Shown: positions 50,741-59,914, numbered from the stretch's first letter. The stretch is 64,000 nt of DNA from Streptomyces antimicrobicus (GCF_020532625.1 NZ_JAJAUY010000015.1:1-64000); one strand, 5' to 3'. The notes: generated by a model not told the origin, from the sequence alone. A program made the numbers and translations.

Positions 50741-52141
50741 TCAGGTGAGGTGGCGGTCCAGGCGCCAGCGCGGGCGGGGGCGGTCGGTCCGGTCGACGAC
50801 GACCTTGGGCGGCAGGGGCAGGTCGTGGAACGGGGACTCGTTGGAGTCCATCTGGTACCCGGCGGTGTTGGGGTAGACGAGCAGGTCACCGGTGCGGGGA
50901 CGGCGCGGGAAGCCCACCTTGCGCCAGGTGAGCATGTCCGACTCCAGGCAGGTGGCCGCCCCCACGCTCGCCGGATGCACACCGGCGGGTGCGGCGGACG
51001 CGGCGTCCGCGGCGGGTCCGGTGGTGGCGTCCTGGGACAGCAGGTACGGGTCGGGCAGGTACTCGCTGTCGAACCACTGCTCGGACAGGCTCAGACTGGT
51101 GCCGTCGACCGTCAGGAGCTGGTACCCGTCCCGGTCCTTGACGCCCTGGACCCGGAAGACGGTGGCTCCGGCCCGGTCGAGCAGGGCCCGGCCCGGCTCC
51201 AGCAGCAGCACCACACCGGCGTCCTTCAGCAGCTCCGCGAGGGGCCGGCCGTGGCCCTCGGGCCGGGTCGCCAGCAGCGCGGCCAGTGCGTCGGGTCCGG
51301 CGTTCGGCGAGTGGTAGGGATAGAAGTCGCCGGTACCGAACGCCTTGCCCGCATGGTAGTAGCGGCTGTGGTGCCGGGTGAGGAAGGTGTGCCAGCTGTC
51401 GGCGTCGGTGTAACTGATGGGCAGGCCCCCGCCGATGCTGATCCGGCTGGCTTCCAGCCCCTGGACCCGGGCCTTGAGGCACAGCTCGACCAGGTGCCCG
51501 GCGAGGTCGGCGCGCGGCTGGAGGGCGTAGCCGGACAGATGGAAGCTGAAGCCCTCCATCCGGACCGCGTCACCGGCCTGGACGCAGCGCTCCACGGCGG
51601 TGGCCAGCTCGGCCCCCGTCATGCCGAAGCGGCTGTGCGGCTGGGCCGGGGGAAGGCAGCGCAGCAGCACCCGGGCGGGGCGTACCCGCCCGGTCAGGGC
51701 GACGGTGACGAGGGCGTCGAGCTCGTCCAGGGCGTCCACGGCGATCAGGGCGCCCTGCTGGACCGCCAGGCGGAGCAGGCCGGGGTCCTTGGCCGGGCCG
51801 GTGACCACGAGGTGCTCCCCGCGGACGCCGTGGCCGAGGGCCTCGCGGAGCTCGCCGGTGGAGGCCACGTCCACGCCGGCGCCGCCGGCGGCCGCCCGTT
51901 CGACGAACACGGCGGCCTTGTTGGCCTTCTTGGCGAAGTACACGAAGCCGTCGACCCCGGCCGCCGCGAGGACGTCGTGCATGGCGCGCAGGTTGGCGTC
52001 GAACGCCTCGGGCAGCAGGAAGTGGAACGGGCCGCCGAAGGCGTGGGCGAGCTCGGGCAGCAGCCCGCTGGCCAGTACCGCGTCCGTGGCGGCGTCGGGG
52101 AGGGCGGGCAGCGCGGGCCAGGGACCCTTCCCGTCGGTCAC
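50741..52141 (-). CDS. Fold-III PLP decarboxylase (SbnH/DAP decarboxylase-like)
   Basis: 466 residues from the GTG at 52141, overlapping the SbnB-like stop (GTGA). Alanine-racemase-fold decarboxylase: PLP lysine in FVYFAKKANKAAVF, GVDVASTGELREAL, HSRFGMTGAEL, FHLSGYALQPR, SIGGGLPISY, EPGRALLDRAG, and the C-terminal CLESDML Cys. SbnH decarboxylates citryl-diaminopropionate; an equivalent here would remove the carboxyl of a diaminopropionate unit to make an ethylenediamine core, as proposed for EDDS-type compounds. Confidence 0.87.
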   Translation of the reverse strand: MTDGKGPWPALPALPDAATDAVLASGLLPELAHAFGGPFHFLLPEAFDANLRAMHDVLAAAGVDGFVYFAKKANKAAVFVERAAAGGAGVDVASTGELREALGHGVRGEHLVVTGPAKDPGLLRLAVQQGALIAVDALDELDALVTVALTGRVRPARVLLRCLPPAQPHSRFGMTGAELATAVERCVQAGDAVRMEGFSFHLSGYALQPRADLAGHLVELCLKARVQGLEASRISIGGGLPISYTDADSWHTFLTRHHSRYYHAGKAFGTGDFYPYHSPNAGPDALAALLATRPEGHGRPLAELLKDAGVVLLLEPGRALLDRAGATVFRVQGVKDRDGYQLLTVDGTSLSLSEQWFDSEYLPDPYLLSQDATTGPAADAASAAPAGVHPASVGAATCLESDMLTWRKVGFPRRPRTGDLLVYPNTAGYQMDSNESPFHDLPLPPKVVVDRTDRPRPRWRLDRHLT

Positions 52142-53163
52142 CGCCACAGCGGCACCTCGGTGCCCAGGCCCTGGGCGAGGGCGAGTTGGGCGAAGCGGTG
52201 GCCGAGGGCGATGTCGGTGACGACCAGCCCGCTGTTGTACGCGAAGACGCGCTCGGTCCCGCTGGTGCGCCCCGCGGCGACGCCGGCCAGCACCGCCGGG
52301 AACTCGGCGTCGACGGCGGGGAACTTGCCGTCGGAATCGGCCATGTCGGTGCCGGTGACGTGCATCTGCGCCTCGCTGGTGGCGATCACCCGGTCCGCCC
52401 GGTGCAGGGTCGACGGCGCGAGCCCGTGCCCGACGAGGACGGACAGGGCGCCGGGGCGCAGCCGGTCGGCCTCGATCGCCGCCGGGGTGTGGGCGCCGGC
52501 GGTCGCGATGATCACGTCCGCGTCCGAGGCGGCCGCCCGTACGTCGGTGACGACCTCCACGTCCCGGTCGGGGAAGTGGGCGCGCAGCTGCTCGCGGACG
52601 GCCCCGATGCCCTCGGGGTGGGTGCCGAACACCATCAGCCGGTCCAGGTCCGGCAGCGTCGTCAGCAGGAACGGCAGCGCCAGGCGGCCCTGCGTCCCGG
52701 TGCCGACGACCAGCGCGGACCGGGCGCCGGGGGCGGCGCACTCGCGGGCCAGCAGGGCGGAGACCGCCGGGGTGCGCAGCGACCCGATCCGGGCGCAGTC
52801 CATCATCGCCAGCGGCAGGCCGGTGACGTCGTCGTAGAGCGTCAGGGCGGTGTAGTAGTGCTGCTCCTCGCGGCCCTTGTCCAGACCGTGCTTGTACGAG
52901 GTCTTGATCGCCACCACGTCGCGGGAGCCGTCCCGGCCCAGCATGGCGTAGGAGACGGAGTGGCCGTCCCGCGGCTTGACGGTCAGCTTCCGGGGGTTGT
53001 CGGAGAGGCCCGCGTGCAGCGTGCGGTACGCGCCCTCGACGGTGGCGACCACGTCGGCCAGGGATATCTCGATCCCCGCCAGGTCGGTGGTCGACAGGAT
53101 GCGCAGGTGCTGGTCGTCGCCCGGCACGGGGGTGGCGGTGCGGGTGGGCGAGGTGTCCGTCAT
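52138..53163 (-). CDS. sbnB: SbnB-like dehydrogenase (ornithine cyclodeaminase family)
   Basis: 341 residues behind CCGGAGGAATG. Mu-crystallin/ornithine cyclodeaminase fold with RKLTVKPRDGHSVSYAMLG, RIGSLRTPAVSALLA and the NAD loop LVVGTGTQGRLALPF, then DADVIIATAGAHTPA. SbnB oxidatively cleaves the SbnA product to give L-2,3-diaminopropionate and a 2-oxo acid. In this operon it should either release diaminopropionate or process the aspartyl analogue. Confidence 0.88.
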   Translation of the reverse strand: MTDTSPTRTATPVPGDDQHLRILSTTDLAGIEISLADVVATVEGAYRTLHAGLSDNPRKLTVKPRDGHSVSYAMLGRDGSRDVVAIKTSYKHGLDKGREEQHYYTALTLYDDVTGLPLAMMDCARIGSLRTPAVSALLARECAAPGARSALVVGTGTQGRLALPFLLTTLPDLDRLMVFGTHPEGIGAVREQLRAHFPDRDVEVVTDVRAAASDADVIIATAGAHTPAAIEADRLRPGALSVLVGHGLAPSTLHRADRVIATSEAQMHVTGTDMADSDGKFPAVDAEFPAVLAGVAAGRTSGTERVFAYNSGLVVTDIALGHRFAQLALAQGLGTEVPLWR

Positions 53164-53193
53164 GGGGTCATTCCTCCGGTACGGGGCGGGTGT

Positions 53194-54189
53194 TCAGCTC
53201 GCGTGCGCTTCGAGGGCGGCCTGGCCGTACCCGTGCTCGCCGGCTTCGGCGGCGGGGCGGGTACGGCGTCCGGGGACCCGGACCGAGGCGCGCTTGAGCC
53301 AGCGGTCGGTGCCGTCGTAGCGGGCCCGGAAGGGCACCCGGCCGTGGACGACCAGGTCGTTGTCCACGACGAGGACCTCGCCGGGGTCGAGGCTCACCGC
53401 GACCGAGACGCGGGCGAGTTCGTCCGAGAGGCGGTCGTAGGCGGCCCGGTAGGCGGGGTCGGCGTCGGTCAGCGGCGTGTACGCGGGGTCGTAGCGCAGG
53501 GTCAGCCCGTCCTCGGCGGCGAAGAGCGCAGGGACGGCCGGCGGCGCCTCGGCGGTGTAGCCCTGCGCGGCCTCGTAGGCGTCGTCGGGGAGGATCGGCA
53601 GCACCGGTCGGGTCAGCAGCTCCACGTCGGGGTCCGCGAGGCGGGTCCTGCGGATGCTGGCGGCGGTGGTGGCGATGCCGTCGGGGTTGCGCATGCAGCC
53701 GAGCATCAGCAGGTGGGCGCGGCCGGGGTGGAAGGCGTCCTCGGTGTGCGGGCTGAGCAGCACGGTGCTGGAGGCGCCGGTCTGGGCGTGCTCGTGGCCC
53801 GGGGACGGGACGATGTTGTGGACGAAGCGGCCGTCCTGCTGGCCCTCCCACGCGAGGGGGTTGCCCATGGCGGTGGCGAGCAGCAGCAGGACGATGTCGT
53901 GCACCGCGCCGCTGTCACCGGCGGTGGCCCAACTGGTGGGCGTCGGCCCGGCGGCGGCGTCGTCGACGGGGAGGCCGCGCAGTACGAACAGGCCGTCGGC
54001 GGTGTCGACGGGGCGGCAGTGGTGGCGCAGGGCGGCGCTGAATCCGGTGGCCACCTCCCTGACGCGGGCGAGGAGTTCGGGGCTGGTGGCGGACGTGCCG
54101 AACTCGGCGAGCAGTTCCTCCGCGGCGTCGCGGAGTTCGCCCACGGTACGGGCGTCGAGCTGGCGGACGGGTGCGGCTGCCGTGCTCAT
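53194..54189 (-). CDS. VioC-type arginine beta-hydroxylase-like oxygenase of the siderophore locus
   Basis: 331 residues from the ATG at 54189 (weak ribosome site; a TTG at 54219 is less likely). It has the clavaminate-synthase-like fold with an HxE iron motif in LSPHTEDAFHPGRAHLLML, GIATTAASIRR, and a distal VVHGRVPFRARYDGTDRWLKRASV, as in VioC and AsnO. It is the first gene of the iron-box operon. In EDHA-type siderophores a hydroxyarginine supplies a ligand group, so L-arginine is the favoured substrate; this is inference. Confidence 0.87.
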   Translation of the reverse strand: MSTAAAPVRQLDARTVGELRDAAEELLAEFGTSATSPELLARVREVATGFSAALRHHCRPVDTADGLFVLRGLPVDDAAAGPTPTSWATAGDSGAVHDIVLLLLATAMGNPLAWEGQQDGRFVHNIVPSPGHEHAQTGASSTVLLSPHTEDAFHPGRAHLLMLGCMRNPDGIATTAASIRRTRLADPDVELLTRPVLPILPDDAYEAAQGYTAEAPPAVPALFAAEDGLTLRYDPAYTPLTDADPAYRAAYDRLSDELARVSVAVSLDPGEVLVVDNDLVVHGRVPFRARYDGTDRWLKRASVRVPGRRTRPAAEAGEHGYGQAALEAHAS

Positions 54190-54354
54190 GACAGAAGATC
54201 CGTTTCGATCGGATGGCAAGGGGGACGCGGTGCTCTGGCGCGGTTCGTCTCACGACGACGGTCGGGAACTCATAACTCGCCTGCCTCAACGCGTAGTTGG
54301 GCGGTCGGTCAGAACCTGCGGAACCGGCGAACGGTTCGAACGCTAGCAGGAGAT

Positions 54355-54373
54355 TTAGGTTAGGCAAACCTTA
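54355..54373. promoter_or_regulatory. Iron box (DmdR/IdeR type), left
   Basis: TTAGGTTAGGCAAACCTTA matches the actinobacterial iron-box consensus TTAGGTTAGGCTCACCTAA at most positions. It lies 166 bases before the hydroxylase start, so it probably controls the leftward siderophore operon, which would then have a long 5' leader. Confidence 0.88.
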
Positions 54374-54446
54374 CTCGCAGGTCGGCGGCGTACAGATTCG
54401 GACATGCGTCCTCAACGCACCCAACGGCTTGCGGGGATGGTTGTCA

Positions 54447-54465
54447 TTAGGGTAGGCAACCCTAA
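54447..54465. promoter_or_regulatory. Iron box (DmdR/IdeR type), right
   Basis: TTAGGGTAGGCAACCCTAA has 7-bp perfect arms around five bases. It is 40 bases before the binding-protein start and probably represses the divergent ABC importer when iron is sufficient. Confidence 0.88.
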
Positions 54466-54504
54466 GCAACATCCCCCGGACGGCTCACTGGATCGAGGAA
54501 GTAC

Positions 54505-56058
54505 GTGAAGATGAACAGGCGTCAAGTGCTGTGGGCCGGTGGAGCGATGGGCGCGACGGCACTCCTCGCCGCCTGCACCTCGGGGTCCGGCGACACCGCG
54601 GCCGAACCCGCATCCGCCGACGACAAGCCCAAGCGCGGCGGCACCCTCCGCGTCGGCGCGCTCGGCCGGGCCGGAGCCATCACCCGCGACCCGCACGGTT
54701 CCCAGGCCAACGAGAGCGACTACCTCGTCATCGCCCTCGTCCACGACACCCTCACGGTCCCCGGCGCCAAGCCCAACACCCTGCCCAGGCTGGCTGCTTC
54801 GTGGGAGCCGTCGGCGGACCTGACGACCTGGAAGTTCAAGCTCGCCAAGGGCGCCGCCTTCCACGACGGCAGCCCCGTCACGGCCGACGACGTCGTCTGG
54901 TCGCTGCGGCGCCTGCGCAACACCCCCTCCGGTGCCTCCCGCCTGCCCGGCATCAAGCCGGAGAACATCAAGGCCGAGGGCGCCGACACCGTCGTCCTCG
55001 TCTCCGACCACCCCAACGCCGAACTGCCGCTCCTGACCCGACTGACGACGTTCGTCCTGAAGAAGGACACCGCCGACGACGCGCTGGACAAGGCACCCGG
55101 CACGGGCCCGTTCAAGCTGGACTGGTACCGCGGCGGCAACGCCCGCCTGGTGCGGAACGACTCGTGGTACGCCGGGACCGTGCACCTCGACGCCATCGAG
55201 GTCACCATGTTCGAGACCCCCCAGGCCATGGCCAACGCCCTCCTCGCCGGGCAGATCGACGTCGCCTCCAACGCCGGCGCGGTCGCCGCCCGCACCGCCG
55301 AGGCGCGGCGGGACATCCAGGTCCTGCGCCGCCCCGACGACATGGCCATGCCGATCGTCATGCGCACCGCGGCGGGCAGCCCCTTCGCCGACCCGCGCGT
55401 GCGCGAGGCGATGCGCCTGGTCGTCGACCGGGACGCCATGGTCAAGCAGGTCCTCTCCGGCTACGGCACCGTCGCCAACGACATCCTCGGCACCGGTGAC
55501 CCCCACTACGCCAAGGACGTCCCCCAGCGCAGGCGCGACCTGGAGAAGGCCAAGAAGCTGCTCACCGAGGCGGGCTTCGACCTGAGCAGGACCTACGACC
55601 TGGTCACCACCGAGGACATCCCCGGACTGGCCGAGTCCGCGACCCTCTTCGCCAACCAGGCCCGGGAAGCCGGCGTCAAGGTCCAGGTCGTCAAGCAGGA
55701 GTCCGGCGCCTTCTGGGACAAGACCTGGAAGACCGGCGACTTCTACACCACCTACTGGGGCACCAACGACTCCGTCGTCTTCTTCGCCTCGAAGACCATG
55801 GTCAGCCAGGCCGCCACGAACGAGGCGGGCTGGGCCGACAAGGACTTCGACGCCGCCTACCTCAAGGTCATCGGCACCGCCGACGAGACGGCCCGCGCCG
55901 CGGCCCTGAAGGAGCTCCAGCGGATCGAGTTCGACCGCTCCGGCTACCTGCTGTGGGGCATGGCCGACGGCATCGACCTCGCCACGGCCAAGGTGCGGGG
56001 GCTGCCCAAGCTCCCCGGGTACGGCCGGGTCCAGCTCGAGAACGTGTGGCTGCGTTGA
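54505..56058 (+). CDS. Family 5 substrate-binding lipoprotein of the siderophore importer
   Basis: 517 residues from the GTG at 54505 behind GAGGAAG. It has a lipoprotein signal with lipobox LAAC following an RR pair, and a SBP_bac_5 (Opp/Dpp/Nik) fold: RLAASWEPSADLTTWKFKLAKGAAFHDGSPVTADDVVWSLRR and DPRVREAMRLVVDRDAMV. NikA-like members bind metal-chelate complexes. Iron-box control and pairing with an aminopolycarboxylate siderophore operon suggest that it captures the ferric complex outside the cell. Confidence 0.9.
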   Translation: MKMNRRQVLWAGGAMGATALLAACTSGSGDTAAEPASADDKPKRGGTLRVGALGRAGAITRDPHGSQANESDYLVIALVHDTLTVPGAKPNTLPRLAASWEPSADLTTWKFKLAKGAAFHDGSPVTADDVVWSLRRLRNTPSGASRLPGIKPENIKAEGADTVVLVSDHPNAELPLLTRLTTFVLKKDTADDALDKAPGTGPFKLDWYRGGNARLVRNDSWYAGTVHLDAIEVTMFETPQAMANALLAGQIDVASNAGAVAARTAEARRDIQVLRRPDDMAMPIVMRTAAGSPFADPRVREAMRLVVDRDAMVKQVLSGYGTVANDILGTGDPHYAKDVPQRRRDLEKAKKLLTEAGFDLSRTYDLVTTEDIPGLAESATLFANQAREAGVKVQVVKQESGAFWDKTWKTGDFYTTYWGTNDSVVFFASKTMVSQAATNEAGWADKDFDAAYLKVIGTADETARAAALKELQRIEFDRSGYLLWGMADGIDLATAKVRGLPKLPGYGRVQLENVWLR

Positions 56059-57068
56059 GCCGACCGGCCCCCCTGCCCCGCCGGGCCGCCCCCCTGCCCC
56101 GGCGCGCCGCCGCCTGGCCCCGCCGGGCCGCCGCCCTGGCCGTCGAGGTGGCCGGGGCGGCGGCCCGGCGCGCCCTGCTGCTCGTCGTCCTGCTGGCCGT
56201 CGTATTCGCCGCCGTCGAGGCGCTGCCGGGCGACGCGGCCACGGCCGCCGCCGAGCGCGGCGAGAGCGCCGCCGACCTCGCCGCCCGACGGCACCTGCTC
56301 GGTCTGGACCGGCCGCTGTGGGAGCGCTTCCTGGAGTGGATGACCGCCCTGCCCACCGGGGACCTGGGCACCTCGGCGCAGGGCCGGCAGGTCACCGAAC
56401 TGCTCGCCGACCCCTTCCCCAACACCCTGCTGCTGGGCGCGAGCGCGTTCGTGCTCACCGTCGTGCTCTCGCTCGCCCTCGGCTGCTGGGCGGCCGCCCG
56501 GCCGGGCCGGCTCACCGACCGGCTCATCGGCCACGCGGCCACCGCCTCGTTCGCCGTACCCGAGTTCGTCGTCTCCGTGCTGCTCCTGCTGGTGCTGTCG
56601 CTGTGGACGGGATGGCTGCCCGCCGTCACCGTCACCGGCGCCGACGGCGCTCCCGCGAGCTGGGCCATGCTGATCATGCCGGTCGTCGCGCTCGTGATCC
56701 CCCAGACCGGATGGAACACCCGGATCGTGCGCGGCGCCCTCGCCGACCAGACCGCGACCCCCCATGTGGAAGCCGCCGTCCTCGACGGACTGCCGACCCG
56801 CCAGGTGCTGCTGCGGCACGCCCTGCCCGGGGCCGTACCGGCGATCGCCACCGGCATCGCCACCTCCACCGGCATGCTGCTGGGCGGCGCCGTGGTCGTG
56901 GAGACCCTCTTCAACTACCCGGGCGTCGGAACCGTCCTGGCCGGCGCCGTCGCCGCCCGCGACACCCCGCTGATCGCCGGGGTCGTCATCTGCGCCGGCG
57001 CCGCCATCAGCCTCGTCCTGCTGGCCGCGGACCTGCTCCGCGCCCGTGTCGTAGGAGCCCGCGCATGA
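56046..57068 (+). CDS. Dpp/Nik-type ABC permease, first
   Basis: About 340 residues. The start is uncertain: GTG at 56046 overlaps the previous gene by 13 bases, and TTG at 56055 would give a 4-base overlap as elsewhere in the operon. The N-terminal 30 residues are Arg/Pro/Ala repeats (PLPRRAA units). The BPD_transp_1 permease follows: LGLDRPLWERFLEWMTALPTGDLGTS, FPNTLLLGASAFVLTVVLSL, then the ATPase-contact loop EAAVLDGLPTRQVLLRHALPGAVP. It forms the channel with the next gene. Confidence 0.87.
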   Translation: MAALSRPAPLPRRAAPLPRRAAAWPRRAAALAVEVAGAAARRALLLVVLLAVVFAAVEALPGDAATAAAERGESAADLAARRHLLGLDRPLWERFLEWMTALPTGDLGTSAQGRQVTELLADPFPNTLLLGASAFVLTVVLSLALGCWAAARPGRLTDRLIGHAATASFAVPEFVVSVLLLLVLSLWTGWLPAVTVTGADGAPASWAMLIMPVVALVIPQTGWNTRIVRGALADQTATPHVEAAVLDGLPTRQVLLRHALPGAVPAIATGIATSTGMLLGGAVVVETLFNYPGVGTVLAGAVAARDTPLIAGVVICAGAAISLVLLAADLLRARVVGARA

Positions 57069-57925
57069 GTGCCACCGCCACCGCCGGCCCCGCCGCCGGG
57101 AGGCCGAGGACCCGCCCCGGCCGGGCCCGGGCCCTGTGCCGCGTCGCCCCGGGCGCGCTGCTGGTCCTCCTCGCCCTGGGCGGGCCGTTCCTGGCTCCGC
57201 ACACCCTCGACACTCCCGTCACCGCGCCCTACGCACCCCCGGGCGGGGGCGCCCTGCTCGGCGGCGACCAGCTGGGCCGCGACGTGCTGAGCCGACTGCT
57301 GCACGGCGGCACCGCGCTCATCGCCAGCGCCCTGCTCGTGGCGGTCGCCGTCACCCTGCTGGCCACCCTGCTGGGCTGCGCCGCCGTCCTGCGCCCCGCC
57401 CTGGGGCGGGCCGTCGAACGCACCGCGGACGTCTCGATCCTGCTGCCGTCCGTGCTCGGCATCATGCTCGTCGCCCTGGCCTGGCCCGGCGGCGGCCGCG
57501 GACCCGTGGTCGCCGCCGCCGTCCTGCTCGGCGTCCCCTACGCGGTGCGCATCGTCGCCGGCGCGGCGGCCCCGCTGGCGAGTTCCGGCTATGTGGAAGC
57601 CGCCGTCTCGCGCGGCGAAGGCCTGGCGTACCTCGCCGTGCGCGAACTGCTGCCCAACCTCCGTGCCACCGTACTCGCCCTGTTCGGCCTGCGGTTCGTG
57701 GAGGGCGTCTACGTGATCTCCATGGCCGGGTTCCTCCAGATCGGCCCGCAACCACCCGCGGCCGACTGGGCCCTGATGGTCCGTGAGAACGCCCCCGGCA
57801 TCCTACTCAACCCCTGGGGCGTCCTCGCCCCGAGCCTGGCCGTCGCCCTGCTCGCCATCAGCGTCAACCTCGCCGCCAACTCCCTGGCCCCCCAATCCGT
57901 TTACAAGGCGGTGACCTTCAAGTGA
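57065..57925 (+). CDS. Dpp/Nik-type ABC permease, second
   Basis: 286 residues, overlapping the previous stop by 4 bases (ATGA). DppC/NikC-like: GGDQLGRDVLSRLLHGGTALIASAL near the start and the contact loop EAAVSRGEGLAYLAVRELLPNLR, then GFLQIGPQPPAADWALMVRE. It completes the membrane part of the iron-regulated importer. Its stop overlaps the ATPase start. Confidence 0.9.
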   Translation: MSATATAGPAAGRPRTRPGRARALCRVAPGALLVLLALGGPFLAPHTLDTPVTAPYAPPGGGALLGGDQLGRDVLSRLLHGGTALIASALLVAVAVTLLATLLGCAAVLRPALGRAVERTADVSILLPSVLGIMLVALAWPGGGRGPVVAAAVLLGVPYAVRIVAGAAAPLASSGYVEAAVSRGEGLAYLAVRELLPNLRATVLALFGLRFVEGVYVISMAGFLQIGPQPPAADWALMVRENAPGILLNPWGVLAPSLAVALLAISVNLAANSLAPQSVYKAVTFK

Positions 57926-59475
57926 GCGAAGCCGTGCACCGGACCGGACCCTCCCGGGCGGCGCCCCGGGCCGCCGCCGCTGACGTCCTGATCACGGCCT
58001 GCGGCCTCGAAGTCGCGCTGGCGGACGGCACCGTGCTGCTGCCACCGACCTCCGTACGCGTCCACGCCGGGCAGGTCACCGCCCTCACCGGATCCTCCGG
58101 CTCCGGCAAGACCACCCTGCTGCGGGCCCTCGTCGGCCACCTGCCGCCCGGCGCCACCGTCACCGCCGGCACGCTGGACGTCCTGGGACACCACCCGCCC
58201 ACGCTCGCCCCCGACCGGCTGCGGCAGCTGCGCCGTTCACGCGTCGCCTACGTCGGCCAGGACCCCGGCTCCGCCCTCAACCCGCGGATGACGATCCGCC
58301 GGCTCGTCGCCGAAACGGCCCGCGACCGCAGCGACGCCACCGTCCTCGGCCTGCTGCGCGAGTGCCGGCTGCCCGTCGACGACGGCCTGCCCGACCGGCG
58401 CCCCACCGCCGTCTCCGGCGGCCAGCAACGGCGGGTCGCCCTCGCCCGCGCGCTGGCCCGGACCCCCGAGGTCCTCCTCCTCGACGAGCCCACCGCGGGC
58501 CTCGATCCCGCGCTGCGCGACGAGATCGCCGAGCTGCTCCGGGACCTCGCCGCCGGCCGGGGGCTGGCGATCGTGATGGCGACGCACGACCCCGAACTGG
58601 TCGGTGCGTGCGCCGACCACACGGTCCGGCTGACGGCGAGCCGGCCCTCGGCGGCGGTGCCGGCACCCCGGACACCGGCCCCCGCGCCTTCGGGGCGTTC
58701 CGGTGACACCGCGGGTCCCGCAGGTCCCGCCGCTCCTGCCGCGGTGCGGGTGACGGCGGGCCAGGGGCTGACCGCCCGCGCCGTCGGGGTCGCCTTCGGC
58801 CGCCTGGGCGGCCGCCGCCAGGTCCTCGACGCGGTCGACTTCACCGCGTCCCCCGGCTCCGCCACCGGCATCGTCGGCCCGTCCGGATCGGGCAAGACCA
58901 CGCTCCTGCGGGTGCTCGCCGGACTGCACCCTGCCGGCACCGGCAGCCTCCACCTCGACGGCCGGCCCCTGCCGTCCCTGGCGCGCAAGCGCACGCGCGA
59001 GGACCAGCGGCGGATCCAGCTCGTCCCGCAGAACCCGCTGGCCGCGCTCAACCCCACCCGCACCGTCGGTGCGGCCCTGGCCCGGCCGCTGCGCCTGCAC
59101 GCGGGCCTGTCCCGGGCCGCCGTACCCGGCCGCGTCGCCGGACTCCTCCACCAGGTCGACCTCCCGGCCGAGTTCGCCGACCGGTACCCCGCCGAGCTCT
59201 CCGGGGGGCAGCGCCAACGGGTCTCGATCGCCCGCGCGCTGGCCGTCGGTCCCGACATCCTGCTGTGCGACGAGATCACGTCCGCCCTCGACCCCGACAC
59301 CGCCACCGCCGTCATGGAGCTCCTGGCGCGCCTGCGGGCGGAGCACGGCATGGGCATCGCGCTCGTCTCCCACGAACTCCACCTGGTCAGCGCCTACACC
59401 GACACCGTCCACGTCCTGGAGGCGGGCCGCCTGGTCCGGCACGGCCCCACCTCGGCGGTGCTGGCCCCCGCCTGA
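57922..59475 (+). CDS. Fused double ABC ATPase (DppD-DppF type)
   Basis: 517 residues from the GTG at 57922 (overlap with the permease stop). There are two complete ABC domains in one chain: first GSSGSGKTTLLR, SGGQQRRVALARAL, DEPTAGLDPAL; second GPSGSGKTTLLR, LSGGQRQRVSIARAL, CDEITSALDPDT. A Pro/Ala-rich linker encoded near 58660-58750 joins them. In most Dpp/Opp systems these are separate proteins. It drives uptake and ends the operon. Confidence 0.92.
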   Translation: MSEAVHRTGPSRAAPRAAAADVLITACGLEVALADGTVLLPPTSVRVHAGQVTALTGSSGSGKTTLLRALVGHLPPGATVTAGTLDVLGHHPPTLAPDRLRQLRRSRVAYVGQDPGSALNPRMTIRRLVAETARDRSDATVLGLLRECRLPVDDGLPDRRPTAVSGGQQRRVALARALARTPEVLLLDEPTAGLDPALRDEIAELLRDLAAGRGLAIVMATHDPELVGACADHTVRLTASRPSAAVPAPRTPAPAPSGRSGDTAGPAGPAAPAAVRVTAGQGLTARAVGVAFGRLGGRRQVLDAVDFTASPGSATGIVGPSGSGKTTLLRVLAGLHPAGTGSLHLDGRPLPSLARKRTREDQRRIQLVPQNPLAALNPTRTVGAALARPLRLHAGLSRAAVPGRVAGLLHQVDLPAEFADRYPAELSGGQRQRVSIARALAVGPDILLCDEITSALDPDTATAVMELLARLRAEHGMGIALVSHELHLVSAYTDTVHVLEAGRLVRHGPTSAVLAPA

Positions 59476-59509
59476 TCCGGGCGGCCGGGCGGCCGGGCGT
59501 CGGGGGAGC

Positions 59510-59875
59510 CTAGGCCTCGGCGGGGGCGTCGCGCAGGCCGAGGCGCAGGTGCTCGACGTGGTACAGGGCCTGGTCGAGCAACTCGGCGACATGGCCGTCG
59601 TACAGCGCGTAGACGATGGAGCGGCCCCGGCGCTCACCGGTGACCAGGCCGAGGTTGCGCAGCAGGCGCAGCTGGTGGGAGCAGGCCGACTGCTCCATGC
59701 CGACGGCGTCGGCGAGTTCACCCACCGGGCAGGGGCCCTCCTGGAGCCGGGCGAGGATGCGCAGCCGCGACGGGGTCGCCAGGGCCTGGAGCGTCGCGGC
59801 GACGTCCGAGGCGCCCACGGCGTCCAGGCGCTCGCGGGTGCTGACGCTGCTCTTCGACTCGACTCCGTGGCCCAT
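59510..59875 (-). CDS. ArsR/SmtB-family metal sensor (CzrA/NmtR-like)
   Basis: 121 residues if the ATG at 59875 behind AGGATGG is used; ATGs at 59884 and 59914 are alternatives. The winged helix is clear (LATPSRLRILARLQEGPCPVGELADAVGMEQSACSHQLRLLRNLGLV). The C-terminal helix has D-G-H, ten residues, H-x2-H, the alpha-5 zinc/cobalt site of CzrA- and SmtB-type sensors. It should leave its operator when metal is high. It is divergent from a P1B-type metal ATPase that it likely controls. Confidence 0.88.
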   Translation of the reverse strand: MGHGVESKSSVSTRERLDAVGASDVAATLQALATPSRLRILARLQEGPCPVGELADAVGMEQSACSHQLRLLRNLGLVTGERRGRSIVYALYDGHVAELLDQALYHVEHLRLGLRDAPAEA

Positions 59876-59898
59876 GGGTGCCATCCTACCGGCGTCAT

Positions 59899-59914
59899 AT
59901 GAAGAGGTGTTCAT
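59899..59914. promoter_or_regulatory. ArsR/CzrA-type operator
   Basis: ATGAA, six bases, TTCAT: the TGAA-N6-TTCA core typical of SmtB/CzrA-family sites, placed between the divergent sensor and ATPase genes. Confidence 0.75.

Noticed and set aside
48245..53163. Staphyloferrin B-type pathway
   Set aside because: SbnA- and SbnB-like enzymes are present, but no IucA/IucC-type NIS synthetase is encoded, so a staphyloferrin assembly is not supported.
54189..54505. Zur box instead of iron box in the siderophore promoter
   Set aside because: Both sites match the TTAGGTTAGGC iron-box pattern, while the AT-rich Zur-type palindrome is not seen.
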